This document shows, one piece after another, positions 49,760 through 59,604 of a DNA stretch of 64,000 nucleotides. Below the pieces are notes generated by a model. It saw only the letters and a list, made by a program, of their open reading frames with translations, was not told the origin of the DNA and searched no databases. The translations under genes were made by a program, and so were the position numbers. Origin of the DNA: Candidatus Pantoea haifensis (GTDB lineage Bacteria > Pseudomonadota > Gammaproteobacteria > Enterobacterales > Enterobacteriaceae); NCBI GenBank assembly GCA_018842655.1, contig JAGTWN010000010.1:62001-126000 (forward strand), given 5' to 3'. The first letter of the stretch is position 1. Every line of letters begins with the position of its first letter.

Positions 49760-49861
49760 ACCTGTCAGGGAGTCTCGCCCAAGAGACTGAGAGGCTAATA
49801 GCGCAACGCGCGGCTTAGCGACCCTTCGAACCTGACCCAGTTGATACTGGCGTAGGAAGAC
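49760..49861 (+). ncRNA. TPP (thi-box) riboswitch
   Basis: The conserved pieces appear in order: GTCAGGGAGTCTCG, then the pyrimidine-sensing AGACTGAGAGG, the variable arm TAATAGCGCAACGCG, and the pyrophosphate-sensor strand CGACCCTTCGAACCTGA, CCAGTTGATACTGGCG, TAGGAAGA. The ACCCTTxGAACCTGA and CTGAGA motifs are diagnostic. It precedes the thiO gene and should repress the operon when thiamine diphosphate is plentiful. Confidence 0.95.
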
Positions 49862-49891
49862 TTGTACCTCATGTCTGATGAGATACATGCC

Positions 49892-49925
49892 GCAAGAGCC
49901 GGTTTCGCATTGCTCTCGCCTTTTT
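49892..49925 (+). terminator. Riboswitch expression-platform terminator
   Basis: GCAAGAGC and GCTCTCGC pair (seven of eight bases) and are followed by C and TTTTT. Position between riboswitch and thiO fits a transcription attenuator used when TPP is bound. Confidence 0.65.
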
Positions 49926-50009
49926 CCCTTTCCTGTATCACGGGTCTTCGTTGTTAAACGACAAGGCCAACGTGATGAAATTCTTCTTTCAACAACGGGT
50001 ACGTCCGTC

Positions 50010-50939
50010 ATGAGCCGCTGGTCGGTGCTGGGCAGCGGTGTCGCTGGACTCTGTGTTGCGACACTGCTGGCGGAGCATGGCGAATCAATTGAAGTCATTT
50101 CTGATGATGATTGCCGCCCGGCATCCCACTGGGCGGGCGGTATGCTTGCGCCCTGGTGCGAAGCGGAAAGCGCCCCAGCAGAAGTGATCGCCTGGGGACA
50201 ACACGCCGCCGCGTGGTGGGCAAAGCGTATTGATGGCGTTGCCCATAACGGCACGCTGGTTATTGCACCACCGCGTGACAGCCAGGAGCTGATCCGCTTC
50301 GCCAGTATGACTTCCGGGCATCAATGGATCACACCCAGCGAGATCGAACCGGCGCTTGAGAATCGTTTTGCACGCGGCTTGTTTTTCGCCGGTGAAGCAC
50401 ATCTTGATCCCCGGGTGGCGATGCAACAGCTACGCCATAATCTCCAGCAGGCTGATGTCAAATTTCATAACGGTAAACCCAGCGGGCAAATTATTGATTG
50501 TCGTGGCATTCACGCAGCAGATGCACAACCTGAACTGCGCGCCGTGCGCGGTGAAATGCTTATTCTGCACAGTGATGAAGTGCACCTTTCACGTCCGGTG
50601 CGTCTGCTTCATCCCCGTTTTCCCTGCTATCTGGTGCCGCGCGCTTCCGGTCGTTTCATGCTTGGTGCGACGATGGTGGAGAGTCACGACGACAGCCCGA
50701 TCAGCGCACGCGCAATGATGGAGCTGCTCAGCGCAGCTTATACCCTCCATCCGGCGCTGGCAGAAGCCCGCGTGCTGGAAAGCGGCACGGGATTGCGTCC
50801 CGCCTACCGGCACAACCTGCCTGAAGTGCGCTATGAACAGGGCATTTTTTCATTGAACGGGCTGTATCGCCATGGCTTTTTGCTGGCACCGATAATGGCC
50901 GAGAAACTGCTACAGCTACTGACACAGGAGACGATGTAA
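50010..50939 (+). CDS. thiO: Glycine oxidase ThiO
   Basis: 309 residues. WSVLGSGVAGLCVATLLAEH is the FAD motif, and GTGLRPAYRHNLPEVRYEQG followed by LNGLYRHGFLLAPIMAEKLL the glycine-oxidase C-terminus. ThiO oxidises glycine to dehydroglycine (iminoacetate), the thiazole precursor, in the oxygen-dependent route that replaces ThiH. ATG 50010 lies just before the FAD motif; its Shine-Dalgarno is poor, so an earlier start inside 49878-50010 cannot be fully ruled out. Its stop overlaps the thiS start (TAATG). Confidence 0.93.
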   Translation: MSRWSVLGSGVAGLCVATLLAEHGESIEVISDDDCRPASHWAGGMLAPWCEAESAPAEVIAWGQHAAAWWAKRIDGVAHNGTLVIAPPRDSQELIRFASMTSGHQWITPSEIEPALENRFARGLFFAGEAHLDPRVAMQQLRHNLQQADVKFHNGKPSGQIIDCRGIHAADAQPELRAVRGEMLILHSDEVHLSRPVRLLHPRFPCYLVPRASGRFMLGATMVESHDDSPISARAMMELLSAAYTLHPALAEARVLESGTGLRPAYRHNLPEVRYEQGIFSLNGLYRHGFLLAPIMAEKLLQLLTQETM

Positions 50940-51136
50940 TGCGTATTCAGCTCAATGGCCGCGCCATTGATACCGAAGCCAGTACCCTGGCTGACCTGCT
51001 GCGTGAGCAAAACATTGACGCAGGTTGCGTCGCCAGCGCCATTAACGGCGAGTTTGTGCCGCGCTCGCGCTATGAGACGCAGCACATTGAAGCGGGTTGC
51101 CAGCTGGAAGTGCTGTCTCCGATGCAGGGAGGATAA
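50939..51136 (+). CDS. thiS: Sulfur carrier ThiS
   Basis: 65 residues with the ubiquitin-like fold, ending in SPMQGG. The C-terminal Gly-Gly is adenylated by ThiF and then thiocarboxylated to deliver sulfur for the thiazole ring. It starts in the thiO stop codon (TAATG) and is followed by thiG after two bases. Confidence 0.97.
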   Translation: MRIQLNGRAIDTEASTLADLLREQNIDAGCVASAINGEFVPRSRYETQHIEAGCQLEVLSPMQGG

Positions 51137-51138
51137 TC

Positions 51139-51896
51139 ATGTTTTACGACTTTCAACCCCAGTCACGCTTTTTGCTTGGCACGGCCGGTTATCCCTCGCC
51201 AGAAATTTTGCAGCAGGCGATTTGCGCGTCAGGTGCGGAAATTATTACCGTCAGCCTGCGTCGCGAAGGCAGTCAGGGCGGCGCATTCCGTGAATTACTC
51301 AGGCAACTCGACAAGCGCGTTTTACCGAACACGGCCGGGTGTCATACGGTAAAAGAAGCCGTAACGACCGCGCAAATGGCACGCGAATTATTTAATACCC
51401 CTGGATCAAATTAGAAGTCATTGGCCATGCCGATACGCTGCAACCCGATCCGTTTGCACTGGTTGAAGCGGCACGCATTCTTTGCGCCGACGGGTTTAAG
51501 GTTTTCCCCTATACCACAGAAGATCTGATCCTCGGTGAGAAACTGCTGGAAGCGGGATGCGAACTGCTGATGCCGTGGGGAGCACCCATCGGTTCCGGAC
51601 AGGGATTACGCAATACAGAAGGGTTACGTACCATGCGAGCCTGGTTCAAAGATGTGCCGCTAATCATTGATGCGGGCATCGGTGCGCCGAGCCAGGCTAC
51701 ACAGGCTATGGAACTGGGATTTGATGGCATCCTGCTTAATACCGCGGTTGCCAAAGCGCGCGATCCGGTGCGCATGGCGGGTGCATTTGCGTCAGCTATT
51801 CACGCCGGGTATGAAGCGCAGCAGGCAGGAATGATGGAGCGGCGCGATATGGCGGCAGCGTCTACGCCTGTTTTTGGTCTGGCTCAGTTCAGCTAA
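51139..51896 (+). CDS. thiG: Thiazole synthase ThiG (frameshifted)
   Basis: About 252 residues after repair. [20 protein letters not shown], the Schiff-base lysine in [26 protein letters not shown] and [20 protein letters not shown] are canonical. The frame breaks at CCCC 51398-51401; one added C gives ELFNTPWIKLEV. It joins deoxyxylulose 5-phosphate, dehydroglycine and ThiS-thiocarboxylate into the thiazole phosphate. Confidence 0.96.
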
Positions 51897-51904
51897 GGAT
51901 CTCT

Positions 51905-52872
51905 ATGAGTCGTTATCAGCGGCAAGCTGTGCTGCCGGAAATTGGCGAAGCCGGTCAGCAACGTTTAACTGCCGCGCGGGTTTTGGTGGTTGGTGCAGGC
52001 GGCTTAGGTTCCACGCTGCTGCCTTTGCTGGCAGGCGCGGGGGTCGGCTATATCCGGCTTTATGATGGTGATTGCGTAGAGTTGCATAATCTGCACAGGC
52101 AAACGCTGTATGAGATGGCAGATACAGGCAAACCGAAAGCCCTTTGTGCCCAGCGCGCCTTAGCGAAGCGCAATCCTGAATGCACGGTGGAAGCGATCCC
52201 CCAGGCCCTGAGCGCCAGCCTGTTAGAAGAGGCATTAGCTGATATCGATCTGGTGATCGACGCTGCGGATAATTTTGCCATTACGTATCAACTCTCCGAT
52301 TTCTGTTATCCACGACAGCTTCCCTGGTTTGCGCCTCAGTGCTTGGTCGCCAGGGCTATGTCGGCTGTTTTTGCGGCGGCGGTCCTGGCTACCGGGCGTT
52401 GTTTCCGCAATTGCCAGCCGCGTCCGCCAACTGCAACACCGCAGGTGTGATGGGGCCAGCAGTGGCGACGCTGGGGGCTTTACAGGCGCAAATGGCGCTC
52501 AGCCTGCTGTTAAACCTGACACCTTCACCGCTCGGCTGCATGATTAACTGCGACTTCGCTAACTGGCATTTTCGTCAGTTTCGTTTCGAACAGGCAGAGG
52601 AGCCTGAGAAATCCCCTGTGGCGTTTATCGACAGCCAGCTTCTGGACGAAGATGACTGTATTGTCGAGTTACGCAGCGTGGAGGAAGCACCCGCCAGTAT
52701 CACCGACGCGGTGATACGTGTGCTGCCAGAGCAAATTGCACACTGGCAACCACCCGTTGATCAACGCATCGTTCTGGTCTGCGCCAGCGGTATTCGCGCC
52801 GCCCAGGCAGCACGAACGCTGGAAGGTCGCGGATTTACCCGGCTGGCAATCATTGCCGCCAACAGGAACTAA
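51905..52872 (+). CDS. thiF: ThiF adenylyltransferase fused to a rhodanese domain (frameshifted)
   Basis: About 322 residues after repair, well above E. coli ThiF (251). The E1-like part has VLVVGAGGLGSTLLPLLAGA (nucleotide site), DLVIDAADNFAITYQLSDFC and ASANCNTAGVMGPAVA with the cysteine that links to ThiS. The last 60 residues have a rhodanese active loop, VLVCASGIRAAQAARTLEGR. The two zinc-binding CxxC pairs of E. coli ThiF are not seen: CYRC is GYRA here and the C-terminal CPVC is missing. The frame breaks at TTT 52328-52330. Confidence 0.9.
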
Positions 52873-52873
52873 G

Positions 52874-53605
52874 ATGCAGCCCGGACCGGATATCAGCTTT
52901 GAAAAAGTGGGTTTTTCCTGGGAAGAATGTTGTCTCTTTCACGATTTTGAACTGCATCTGCAGGGTGGAAAAACCACCGTTTTTCTCGGGCGCAGCGGCA
53001 TTGGCAAAAGTACCTTATTGAGATTAGTTGCGGGTTTGCTTACGCCTGATCGCGGCAAGATTATCAGCAGCAATTCATGTCCGTTGAAACAGCAGATCGC
53101 ATGGATGGGCCAGCAGGATCTGCTCTATCCCTGGCTGACCGTGCGCGAAAACATCATGCTCGGCTCACGTTTGCAGGGAGAAAAACCCAACATTTCGCGT
53201 GCCAGTGTATTGCTGGAGCAGGTTCAGCTCGCCGGGTACGCGCATGCACTGCCTGCTGCGTTATCCGGTGGAATGCGTCAGCGTGTGGCACTGGCGCGCA
53301 CGCTCTACCTTGATCGTCCCGTTGTGTTAATGGACGAGCCTTTCGCGACGCTGGATGTGATGACCAAACTCAGCCTGCAAACCCTCACCGCGAACGTGCT
53401 AAGAGGAAAAACCGTTCTGCTCATCACCCACGATCCTCTGGAAGCCTGCCGCATGGCGCATGAAATTTGCCTGTTAAGTGAAACACCTTTACGCGTTGAC
53501 CGTTTCGCTGTACCCAATGGTGAACCGCCACGCGCAGTAGAAGATACAGCGTTGTTACAAACGCAAGGCGAGCTTTTTCACAGGCTGAATAGCGATGAGA
53601 AATAA
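52874..53605 (+). CDS. thiZ: ABC transporter ATPase, ThiZ-like
   Basis: 243 residues from ATG 52874, immediately after thiF. Walker A is FLGRSGIGKSTLLRLVAGLL, the Q-loop MGQQDLLYPWLTV, the signature ALSGGMRQRVALARTL, Walker B VVLMDEPFATLD and the H-loop LLITHDPLEACRMA. The family (taurine/nitrate/thiamine-precursor type) pairs with the next two genes. Within a thi-box operon it most likely energises uptake of a pyrimidine precursor. Confidence 0.9.
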   Translation: MQPGPDISFEKVGFSWEECCLFHDFELHLQGGKTTVFLGRSGIGKSTLLRLVAGLLTPDRGKIISSNSCPLKQQIAWMGQQDLLYPWLTVRENIMLGSRLQGEKPNISRASVLLEQVQLAGYAHALPAALSGGMRQRVALARTLYLDRPVVLMDEPFATLDVMTKLSLQTLTANVLRGKTVLLITHDPLEACRMAHEICLLSETPLRVDRFAVPNGEPPRAVEDTALLQTQGELFHRLNSDEK

Positions 53606-54331
53606 CCTTTTAGCTTTATCTATCTGCTGGTGGTGCTGGGCTGCGGCTGGCAGGTGGCTCGCCATGCAGGCGTGCCCGCTTTTCTCTTGCCCGCACCGCT
53701 GGCGGTACTGCAAGCTGCTCAGCAGCAGGCTGGACTGCTGTGGCACCATTTCTTATTTACACTGGCAGAAATCGCGCTGGCGCTGTTGCTGGGCGTCGGT
53801 AGTGGGATCGTGCTCGCGATAGCGATGTCAGCCAGCCAACTGTTACGACGGCTGCTTTTTCCGCTGATTACAGCCAGCCAGGCGATACCGGTTTTCGCGC
53901 TGGCTCCTTTACTGGTTTTGTGGCTCGGCTTTGGTATCGCATCCAAAGTTGTTATTGCTGCCTTAATCATCTTTTTCCCGCTTTGCCTGTCACTGTTTGA
54001 GGGGCTGTGCCGCACGCCGCCTGGATGGCTTGAACTGGCGCAAACCATTAACACCTCGCGATTTCGTCACTTTTATCATGTGAGCTGGCCCGCTGCGCTG
54101 CCGCAGTTTTTCTCTGGTTTGCAAATGGCCGTGATCCTCGCGCCAATTGGCGTTGTGATAGGGGAATGGGTCGGGGCCAGCGAAGGGCTGGGGTATCTGA
54201 TGATGCATGCCAATGCGCGACTGGAAACTGCACTGAGTTTTGCCGCGCTGGCGATTTTACTGTTACTGGCGCTGCTGCTTTCTGGCGCAGTCAGCTTATT
54301 ACGCCGCCAGTTCCTCTGGACTTCTGTTTAA
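53595..54331 (+). CDS. thiX: ABC transporter permease, ThiX-like (frameshifted)
   Basis: About 245 residues after repair with six helices. EXA-loop-type segments AQTINTSRFRHFYHVSWPAA and LQMAVILAPIGVVIGEWVGA identify a BPD-type permease. The frame breaks at TTT 53615-53617; one added T gives the N-terminus MRNNLLAFIYLLVVLGCG. It starts 11 bases inside the ATPase gene, so the two are co-translated. Confidence 0.9.
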
Positions 54332-54341
54332 GGACATTATT

Positions 54342-55288
54342 TTGAATAAACACGCAGCTCTGTTTACGTCGCTGTTGTTATTGAGTTGCTCTGTCACTGC
54401 ACAGGCTAATGTAAAAGTGCGCTTGCTGCTCGACTGGTTTGTTAATCCTAACCATGCGGCCCTTTTTGCTGCGCAATCCAGCGGCGCGTTTGCTCGTCAG
54501 GGTCTGGATGTTGAGATGATAGCACCTGCCGATTCTGCTTCAGTGCCGTTGCTGCTGGCTGCGGGTAAAGCAGACCTGGCCGTAAGCTATCAACCGCAGC
54601 TTTATACGCTGGTGGATAAAGATGTCCCTGTGATACGTGTCGGTACACTCATTGATCGGCCGCTCAATACGCTGACCACACTGGATAGTGAACATATCCA
54701 TTCGCTAAAAGATTTCGCGGGGAAAACCCTGGGTTACGCTATCCCCGGTTTCGAAGATGTTGCGATGCGAAATATGCTGCAATCGGCTGGCGTGGATCCT
54801 GATTCGGTAAAGCTTATCAATTTAAATATGGACGCGGCATCGGCGCTGTTGAGCCATAAAATTGACGGGGCCATGACAATCTACCGCAACTATGAACTAC
54901 TGGAATTGCAGCAGCAGGGAGCAAAGCCGCAGGTATTTAAACCCGAAGAGCACGGTGTTCCGGCTTATGATGAGCTGATTCTGTTGGCTAACCAGAAAAC
55001 AGCGGCAAGCGATGTGCGGATGTCAAAATTTATTCAGGGATTGAATGAAGGCGTCGCCTGGTTGCGGGCACATCCCGAGGAGGTCTGGCAGGCATTTATC
55101 AAAGCCTATCCTGAACTCAATACGCCCTTAAATCATCAGGCCTGGCAGGCAACGTTGCCCTTTTTTCCAGCGATGCGGGTAAATTTGATCGCCAAAAATA
55201 TCAGGCATTTGCAGATTATATGGTTAAGAATAAATTGATAAGTAAAGCAGCGCCGCTGGAGCGTTATTCGCTGTTGAAAACAAAGTGA
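54342..55288 (+). CDS. thiY: ABC transporter substrate-binding protein, ThiY-like
   Basis: About 315 residues after repair, with a TTG start preceded by AAGGA. The signal peptide LFTSLLLLSCSVTAQA is followed by VKVRLLLDWFVNPNHAALFA, the hallmark of ThiY/NMT1-type proteins that bind pyrimidine precursors. The frame breaks at T6 55161-55166; repair gives FFSSDAGKFDRQKYQAFADY and an end at 55288. In other bacteria ThiYXZ import formylaminopyrimidine for salvage. Confidence 0.9.
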
Positions 55289-55320
55289 CCGTTTTAAAAT
55301 AACAGGGGTGAATTAAGTGA

Positions 55321-55344
55321 CGGGTCAGGTTATTCCCTGACCCG
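55321..55344 (+). terminator. Hairpin after the thiamine operon
   Basis: CGGGTCAGG and CCTGACCCG make a nine-base stem just after thiY. The following sequence is not U-rich. Confidence 0.55.
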
Positions 55345-55358
55345 GTTACACACTGGAT

Positions 55359-56211
55359 TCACTTCAGTGATTTTCTGTTAATAAGTGAGCGAACCAGCGT
55401 ACAGCACACCATTAATAATGTTTGTTTTGCGCGTAAAACGATAATGCCGGGATTGTTGCTCATAAATACCGTAAAAGGCGTATCAATCACTTTTATATTA
55501 CCGGACAGAGAAGAGGCATTCCTGTACCAGACTTTTCCGTTCTCCTTTATTACAATTCCGACATGCGTAACATCGGGCCCTTGCAGGTCTGAATAGACGC
55601 CGATGTAATCGCTGCTTTTAAGATTGCCGATGACTTGTTCATTAATGGCGCTGGCTGGAATATAGCTGATTTTGCGAGACGGGATACCCAGTCCGGGTAT
55701 GTATTCACCATCAGCTTTGCTGTTTAATTGCCTGGTAACAGTAATGGCGTCAGGACTGACAGCCTGGGTTACATCCATTGCGTTACGAGGAAAAGTAGCA
55801 AACCAATCAGAAAAGAAGTGTTTTCTGTTAAAGAGCGTAACGTTTTCTTTAACATAGCGGGTTTTGGCAAAACTGTTTAAGAATGTTTTTCGATTGGTAG
55901 CCCGGTTGAGGGCCTCAACATAATCGATAAAAGCAAAATAATCCACGCCGTTAAAATTCACGACAAGCATTTCGTCTCTGTTTGGAGAACCAATAAGGGT
56001 TTCACCTTGATAGGGCGTGCCCAAAAAAGAAGCTGCTACTTTATTTAACAGGTCGCTTCGTTCAGCATTTTTTCCGGTATGACGATGGTTTGAATAATCT
56101 TGTCTTTTTTTCTGCAGTGAGCGTATCCATGACGGTTCGATATTTTTTATCATCTGTTGATGAACAGGATGCAAGAAAATAGGTGGTAAACAGAAAAAAT
56201 GCCGTTTTCAT
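55359..56211 (-). CDS. DUF1460 lipoprotein with altered active site (frameshifted)
   Basis: About 284 residues after repair. The start MKTAFFLFTTYFLASCSS is a lipoprotein signal with lipobox cysteine. The rest is a DUF1460 NlpC/P60-like domain: SFLGTPYQGETLIGSPNRDE, VVNFNGVDYFAFIDYVEALN, THVGIVIKENGKVWYRNASS. The catalytic cysteine expected in GVDCF is tyrosine here (GVDYF). Breaks are at T7 56105-56111 and T6 56068-56073. If the A4 near the 3' end also lost a base, the protein would end at 55378 instead. The gene is AT-rich compared with neighbours. Confidence 0.75.
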
Positions 56212-56689
56212 TTTGTTCTCGAAAAGATTGGCTTTTTTATTTATCTTTTTTTAGCCGCTGATTGCCATTAAAAATAAAGTGTGACTTATGATTTATTTAT
56301 CTTATGCGTTATCAACCGTTTTTTATTGCGCTTTATAGGAAAATCCTTTGAATAAGTAATGGCGTGAAAATACTTTATTTATTATTAACTATCTGGCGTG
56401 CCATTTCTTTTTTCATAAATAATGTTATTTTTATGCGTTAACAATATTAGCTTTTTTTCTGATGCATATTTTTGGTTTAACTCTCGGGAAAGGGGTTTTT
56501 TAACGGAGTTATTTGACACTGCTCTAAAAAATCGGCGAGTGCTGATTGAGACAATTGATATCGTGTAGATGTTAACCTTTTTTAAGGTAAAAACTGAGGA
56601 TGCGTTTTACCTCTCTAAAAGCAGAGCAGGCCCGCTGTTATGGCAAGCCACTCTTTTATCTGAATAATGACATTGCAACGCAGCGCAAA
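56212..56689. other. AT-rich intergenic region
   Basis: About 480 bases, very AT-rich between 56220 and 56560, with promoter-like TATAAT-type stretches for the leftward DUF1460 gene. The ORF at 56600-56860 overlaps the opposite-strand ASCH gene and lacks a ribosome binding site, so I do not accept it. Confidence 0.35.
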
Positions 56690-57102
56690 CTAAATCACTT
56701 CTGCCAACTGGAATGTCTCGAACACCAGTTCCATCTCAGGATGAAAAGTGCCTTCTCGTTGAAAAAAACGCTGATGTTCTTGTTTCCAGTGATCAAGACT
56801 GAGGTCGCCTTCGCCTTCAAGCATGGCCATTTCTGGCGTAACGCGATCAAAGCGCGTTAAAAACAATCCAGTAGTACGAATAACACAAACAGGACGGTTG
56901 TCACCGTTAAGAATAATGCTGTAGCCGCCTGGCTGTGGCTTACTCGCTTCTGCATTCCACGTCAGTAACGCGCCACAGGTAGCCACTTTTTTCCGGCAAT
57001 AACCAGCGTAGAAAGTTGACTGGCTAATTCAGGCGAATCACCAAATGACCAGGCAAGTGCATCGGGGTATTTACTGCGTAATTGGTCCAGTGTTAAAGCC
57101 AT
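56690..57102 (-). CDS. ASCH-domain protein (frameshifted)
   Basis: About 137 residues after repair. The ASCH fold is seen in KKVATCGALLTWNAEA, GGYSIILNGDNRPVCVIRTT and FDRVTPEMAMLEGEGDLSLD followed by WKQEHQRFF. The frame breaks at T6 56987-56992; one added base joins the N-terminus MALTLDQLRSKYPDALAWSF. ASCH proteins bind RNA or modified nucleosides; some hydrolyse N4-acetylcytidine. The role here is unknown. Confidence 0.85.
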
Positions 57103-57469
57103 AACAGAATCCTTATGTCGTGCCGCCTGACAGGCAGCGTCATGGTAATGCGTGACTGGTTTTGGCAGAGAGAAACAATAATAATCTCTATAAAATCATA
57201 ATTATCAATAACATAAAATTTATTTTTGACTATTGCAACCCACCAGGCACTGCAATACTCTGTGCTAATTCGTTGTTAAAGCACGACAAATGACGGCAAA
57301 AATCGTTAAAATCGGCGGCTTTAAATTTATGTAGGTATCTCCCGGCGACAGCAGGCAGAAGCGACTATAGTTATTGCCATATTTCTCTGCCTTTGCGTTG
57401 CAGGCTTTGCTGCGACGGTTTTTTGATATTCATTTGCCCGGAGCCAAGAAGCATTAAAAGAGGTTAATT
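57103..57469. other. Intergenic region
   Basis: About 365 bases between the leftward ASCH gene and the small ORF at 57470. It contains promoters for both; the segment at 57170-57240 is AT-rich. Nothing else recognised. Confidence 0.3.
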
Positions 57470-57739
57470 TTGCACACAGATCTGTCCTGGAAAACACTCC
57501 ATCAAATAATCAATCAGACCATTGCTGACATGTTGGACGAACATCAAACGCTTAATGTGCTGTCGTTACGCGCACGTCTACGTGAGCTGGCAGAAAGCGA
57601 AGATGATGAAATGATGGTGCTGTGTTACTGGCAGGCGAGCAAAATTTTAATGCGCTTACCAACCACGGTGACGGCCAGCCAGTTAATGAATGCCGCACGC
57701 CACGCATTCCGTACACCCTTAAATCACGACCTGTTATAA
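57470..57739 (+). CDS. Hypothetical 89-residue protein (TTG start)
   Basis: 89 residues from a TTG preceded by AGAGG at a good distance. MHTDLSWKTLHQIINQTIAD MLDEHQ is amphipathic and the whole protein is predicted helical and acidic in the middle (ELAESEDDEMM). No family recognised. Its own promoter in the preceding gap and the good ribosome site support a real small gene. Confidence 0.55.
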   Translation: MHTDLSWKTLHQIINQTIADMLDEHQTLNVLSLRARLRELAESEDDEMMVLCYWQASKILMRLPTTVTASQLMNAARHAFRTPLNHDLL

Positions 57740-57876
57740 CTTTTTCCGCACCGGGGCACGATGCGGCAAGTGAATACGGCATAAAAGCCGATAAAGTGAC
57801 TGAGTTACAGCAGCTTATAGTTTTATTTTCAGGCTATGCTTAAAACGTTTCGCTTTTCGGCCTCAAAGGATTATTC

Positions 57877-58461
57877 ATGTCGCATTTTCTCCCGGTTGCG
57901 TTACAGCACGCCAGCCGTCTGCTTAATCACGGTCCTGTCATCCTTATTACCAGTCAAGATCCTCAATCACAGCGACGAAATGTTATGGCTGCGGCCTGGT
58001 CAACGCCCGTTGAATTCACGCCGCCACGTATCGCTATTGTGGTAGATAAAGCAACCTGGTCGCGTGAACTGATTGAGTCCAGCGGCACATTTGGTATCTG
58101 TGTTCCTGCAGCCGCCTTCGTTGATCTTACCTATGCTGTGGGCAGTATGTCGGGTCGCGATAAAGACAAATTTGAAGCCTTAAATATTCAGGCAATTCGC
58201 GGCCGCGAGCTCGGTGTGCCCTTGCTTGAAGCATCCTGTGTCGCCTGGCTTGAGTGTCGTTTGCTGCCTGAAACTGAAGCACAACAGGATTACGACACAT
58301 TGTTCGGCGAAGTTGTCTCGGCCGCTGCGGACAGTCGGGTTTTTTATGACGGACGCTGGCATTTTGATGCGAACAACCGCGATTTACATACCTTACACCA
58401 TCTGGGTGGAGGTCAATTTGTGACGGTTGCCAATACACTAACCGCAAAAGCCGTAATTTAA
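57877..58461 (+). CDS. Flavin reductase-like (DIM6/NTAB) protein
   Basis: Intact 194 residues. RLLNHGPVILITSQDPQSQR followed by RNVMAAAWSTPVEFTPPRIA is the FMN-binding split-barrel start, and GTFGICVPAAAFVDLTYAVG continues the domain. These proteins bind FMN and reduce it or a small substrate. It lies 13 bases ahead of ahr on the same strand, so the two may act together in aldehyde or quinone detoxification. Confidence 0.87.
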   Translation: MSHFLPVALQHASRLLNHGPVILITSQDPQSQRRNVMAAAWSTPVEFTPPRIAIVVDKATWSRELIESSGTFGICVPAAAFVDLTYAVGSMSGRDKDKFEALNIQAIRGRELGVPLLEASCVAWLECRLLPETEAQQDYDTLFGEVVSAAADSRVFYDGRWHFDANNRDLHTLHHLGGGQFVTVANTLTAKAVI

Positions 58462-58474
58462 ACAGAGGTGAATA

Positions 58475-59491
58475 ATGACAGTTAAAAGTTATGCCGCAAT
58501 GCAGGCCGGGCAGGCCTTAGAACGTTACGATTACGATCCTGGCCCGCTGGACGCTGAGGATGTTGAGGTTGAGGTGGACTATTGCGGCGTGTGTCACTCC
58601 GATTTATCCATGATCGATAACGAGTGGGGAGGATCAACCTATCCACTGGTCGCTGGTCATGAAGTTATTGGCCGTGTGGTCGCGTTGGGCGATAGCGCAA
58701 AAAATAAAGGGCTGAAGTTGGGGCAGCGCGTGGGTATTGGCTGGACAGCAAAAAGTTGCCAACACTGCGATGCATGTATTAATGGCCAGCAGGTGAACTG
58801 CGAGCAAGGCAAAGTGACGACTATCAATAATCATGGTGGTTTCGCGAATAAACTGCGCGCCAACTGGCAATGGGCGATTCCATTACCTGAAAAGTTAGAT
58901 GTTGCTTCTGCCGGTCCGCTGTTGTGTGGTGGCATTACCGTTTTTAAGCCGCTGTTAATGCATAATATTTCTGTGTCCAGCCGGGTTGGTGTGATCGGTA
59001 TTGGCGGGTTAGGTCACATTGCGATCAAAATCCTGCGCGCTATCGGTGCAGAGGTGACAGCATTCAGTTCGTCAGCCAGTAAAACGCAAGCCATTCTTGA
59101 TATGGGTGCAGACCATGTGGTGAACAGCCGCGATCCCGAAGCGTTGAAGGCGTTAGCTGGACAGTTTGATCTGATTATCAGCACCGTTGCTGTTGATCTT
59201 GACTGGCAACCTTACTTCAACGCACTGGCACCACAAGGTAAGTTTCATACGGTCGGTGCAGTGATGAAGCCCTTTGAAGTTCCTGCCTTTAGCCTGATTG
59301 TAGGCGATCGTGCGGTTACGGGTTCATCAACCGGCTCGCCTGGCCAGTTGCGCGCTTTGCTCAAGCTGGCTGCACGCACCGACATCGCACCCACAGTGGA
59401 ATACTTTCCAATGTCGAAAATCAATGACGCACTCGATCACTTACGTGCTGGTAAAGCAAATTACCGCATCGTTTTGAAAGCGGATTTCTGA
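58475..59491 (+). CDS. ahr: Zinc-dependent aldehyde reductase Ahr (YjgB-like)
   Basis: Intact 338 residues, aligning along its length with E. coli YjgB/Ahr. [33 protein letters not shown] (catalytic zinc Cys and His), [18 protein letters not shown] (structural zinc cysteines) and [20 protein letters not shown] (NADPH fold). It reduces a wide range of aldehydes, including long-chain and aromatic ones. GAGGTG precedes the ATG. Confidence 0.94.
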   Translation: MTVKSYAAMQAGQALERYDYDPGPLDAEDVEVEVDYCGVCHSDLSMIDNEWGGSTYPLVAGHEVIGRVVALGDSAKNKGLKLGQRVGIGWTAKSCQHCDACINGQQVNCEQGKVTTINNHGGFANKLRANWQWAIPLPEKLDVASAGPLLCGGITVFKPLLMHNISVSSRVGVIGIGGLGHIAIKILRAIGAEVTAFSSSASKTQAILDMGADHVVNSRDPEALKALAGQFDLIISTVAVDLDWQPYFNALAPQGKFHTVGAVMKPFEVPAFSLIVGDRAVTGSSTGSPGQLRALLKLAARTDIAPTVEYFPMSKINDALDHLRAGKANYRIVLKADF

Positions 59492-59604
59492 CCGCAGGCG
59501 CGCCCATCGGGTGCGCCAGTTTCTTCACAGCCCACTGCTTTGGCTAATCTCTGTTAAAATTGAATACTCATGCCATCTTGCAGGAAGCACCTACTGGAGA
59601 AACT

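Noticed and set aside
56600-56860. 86-codon ORF
   Set aside because: It runs opposite to the ASCH gene in overlapping sequence and shows no family match.
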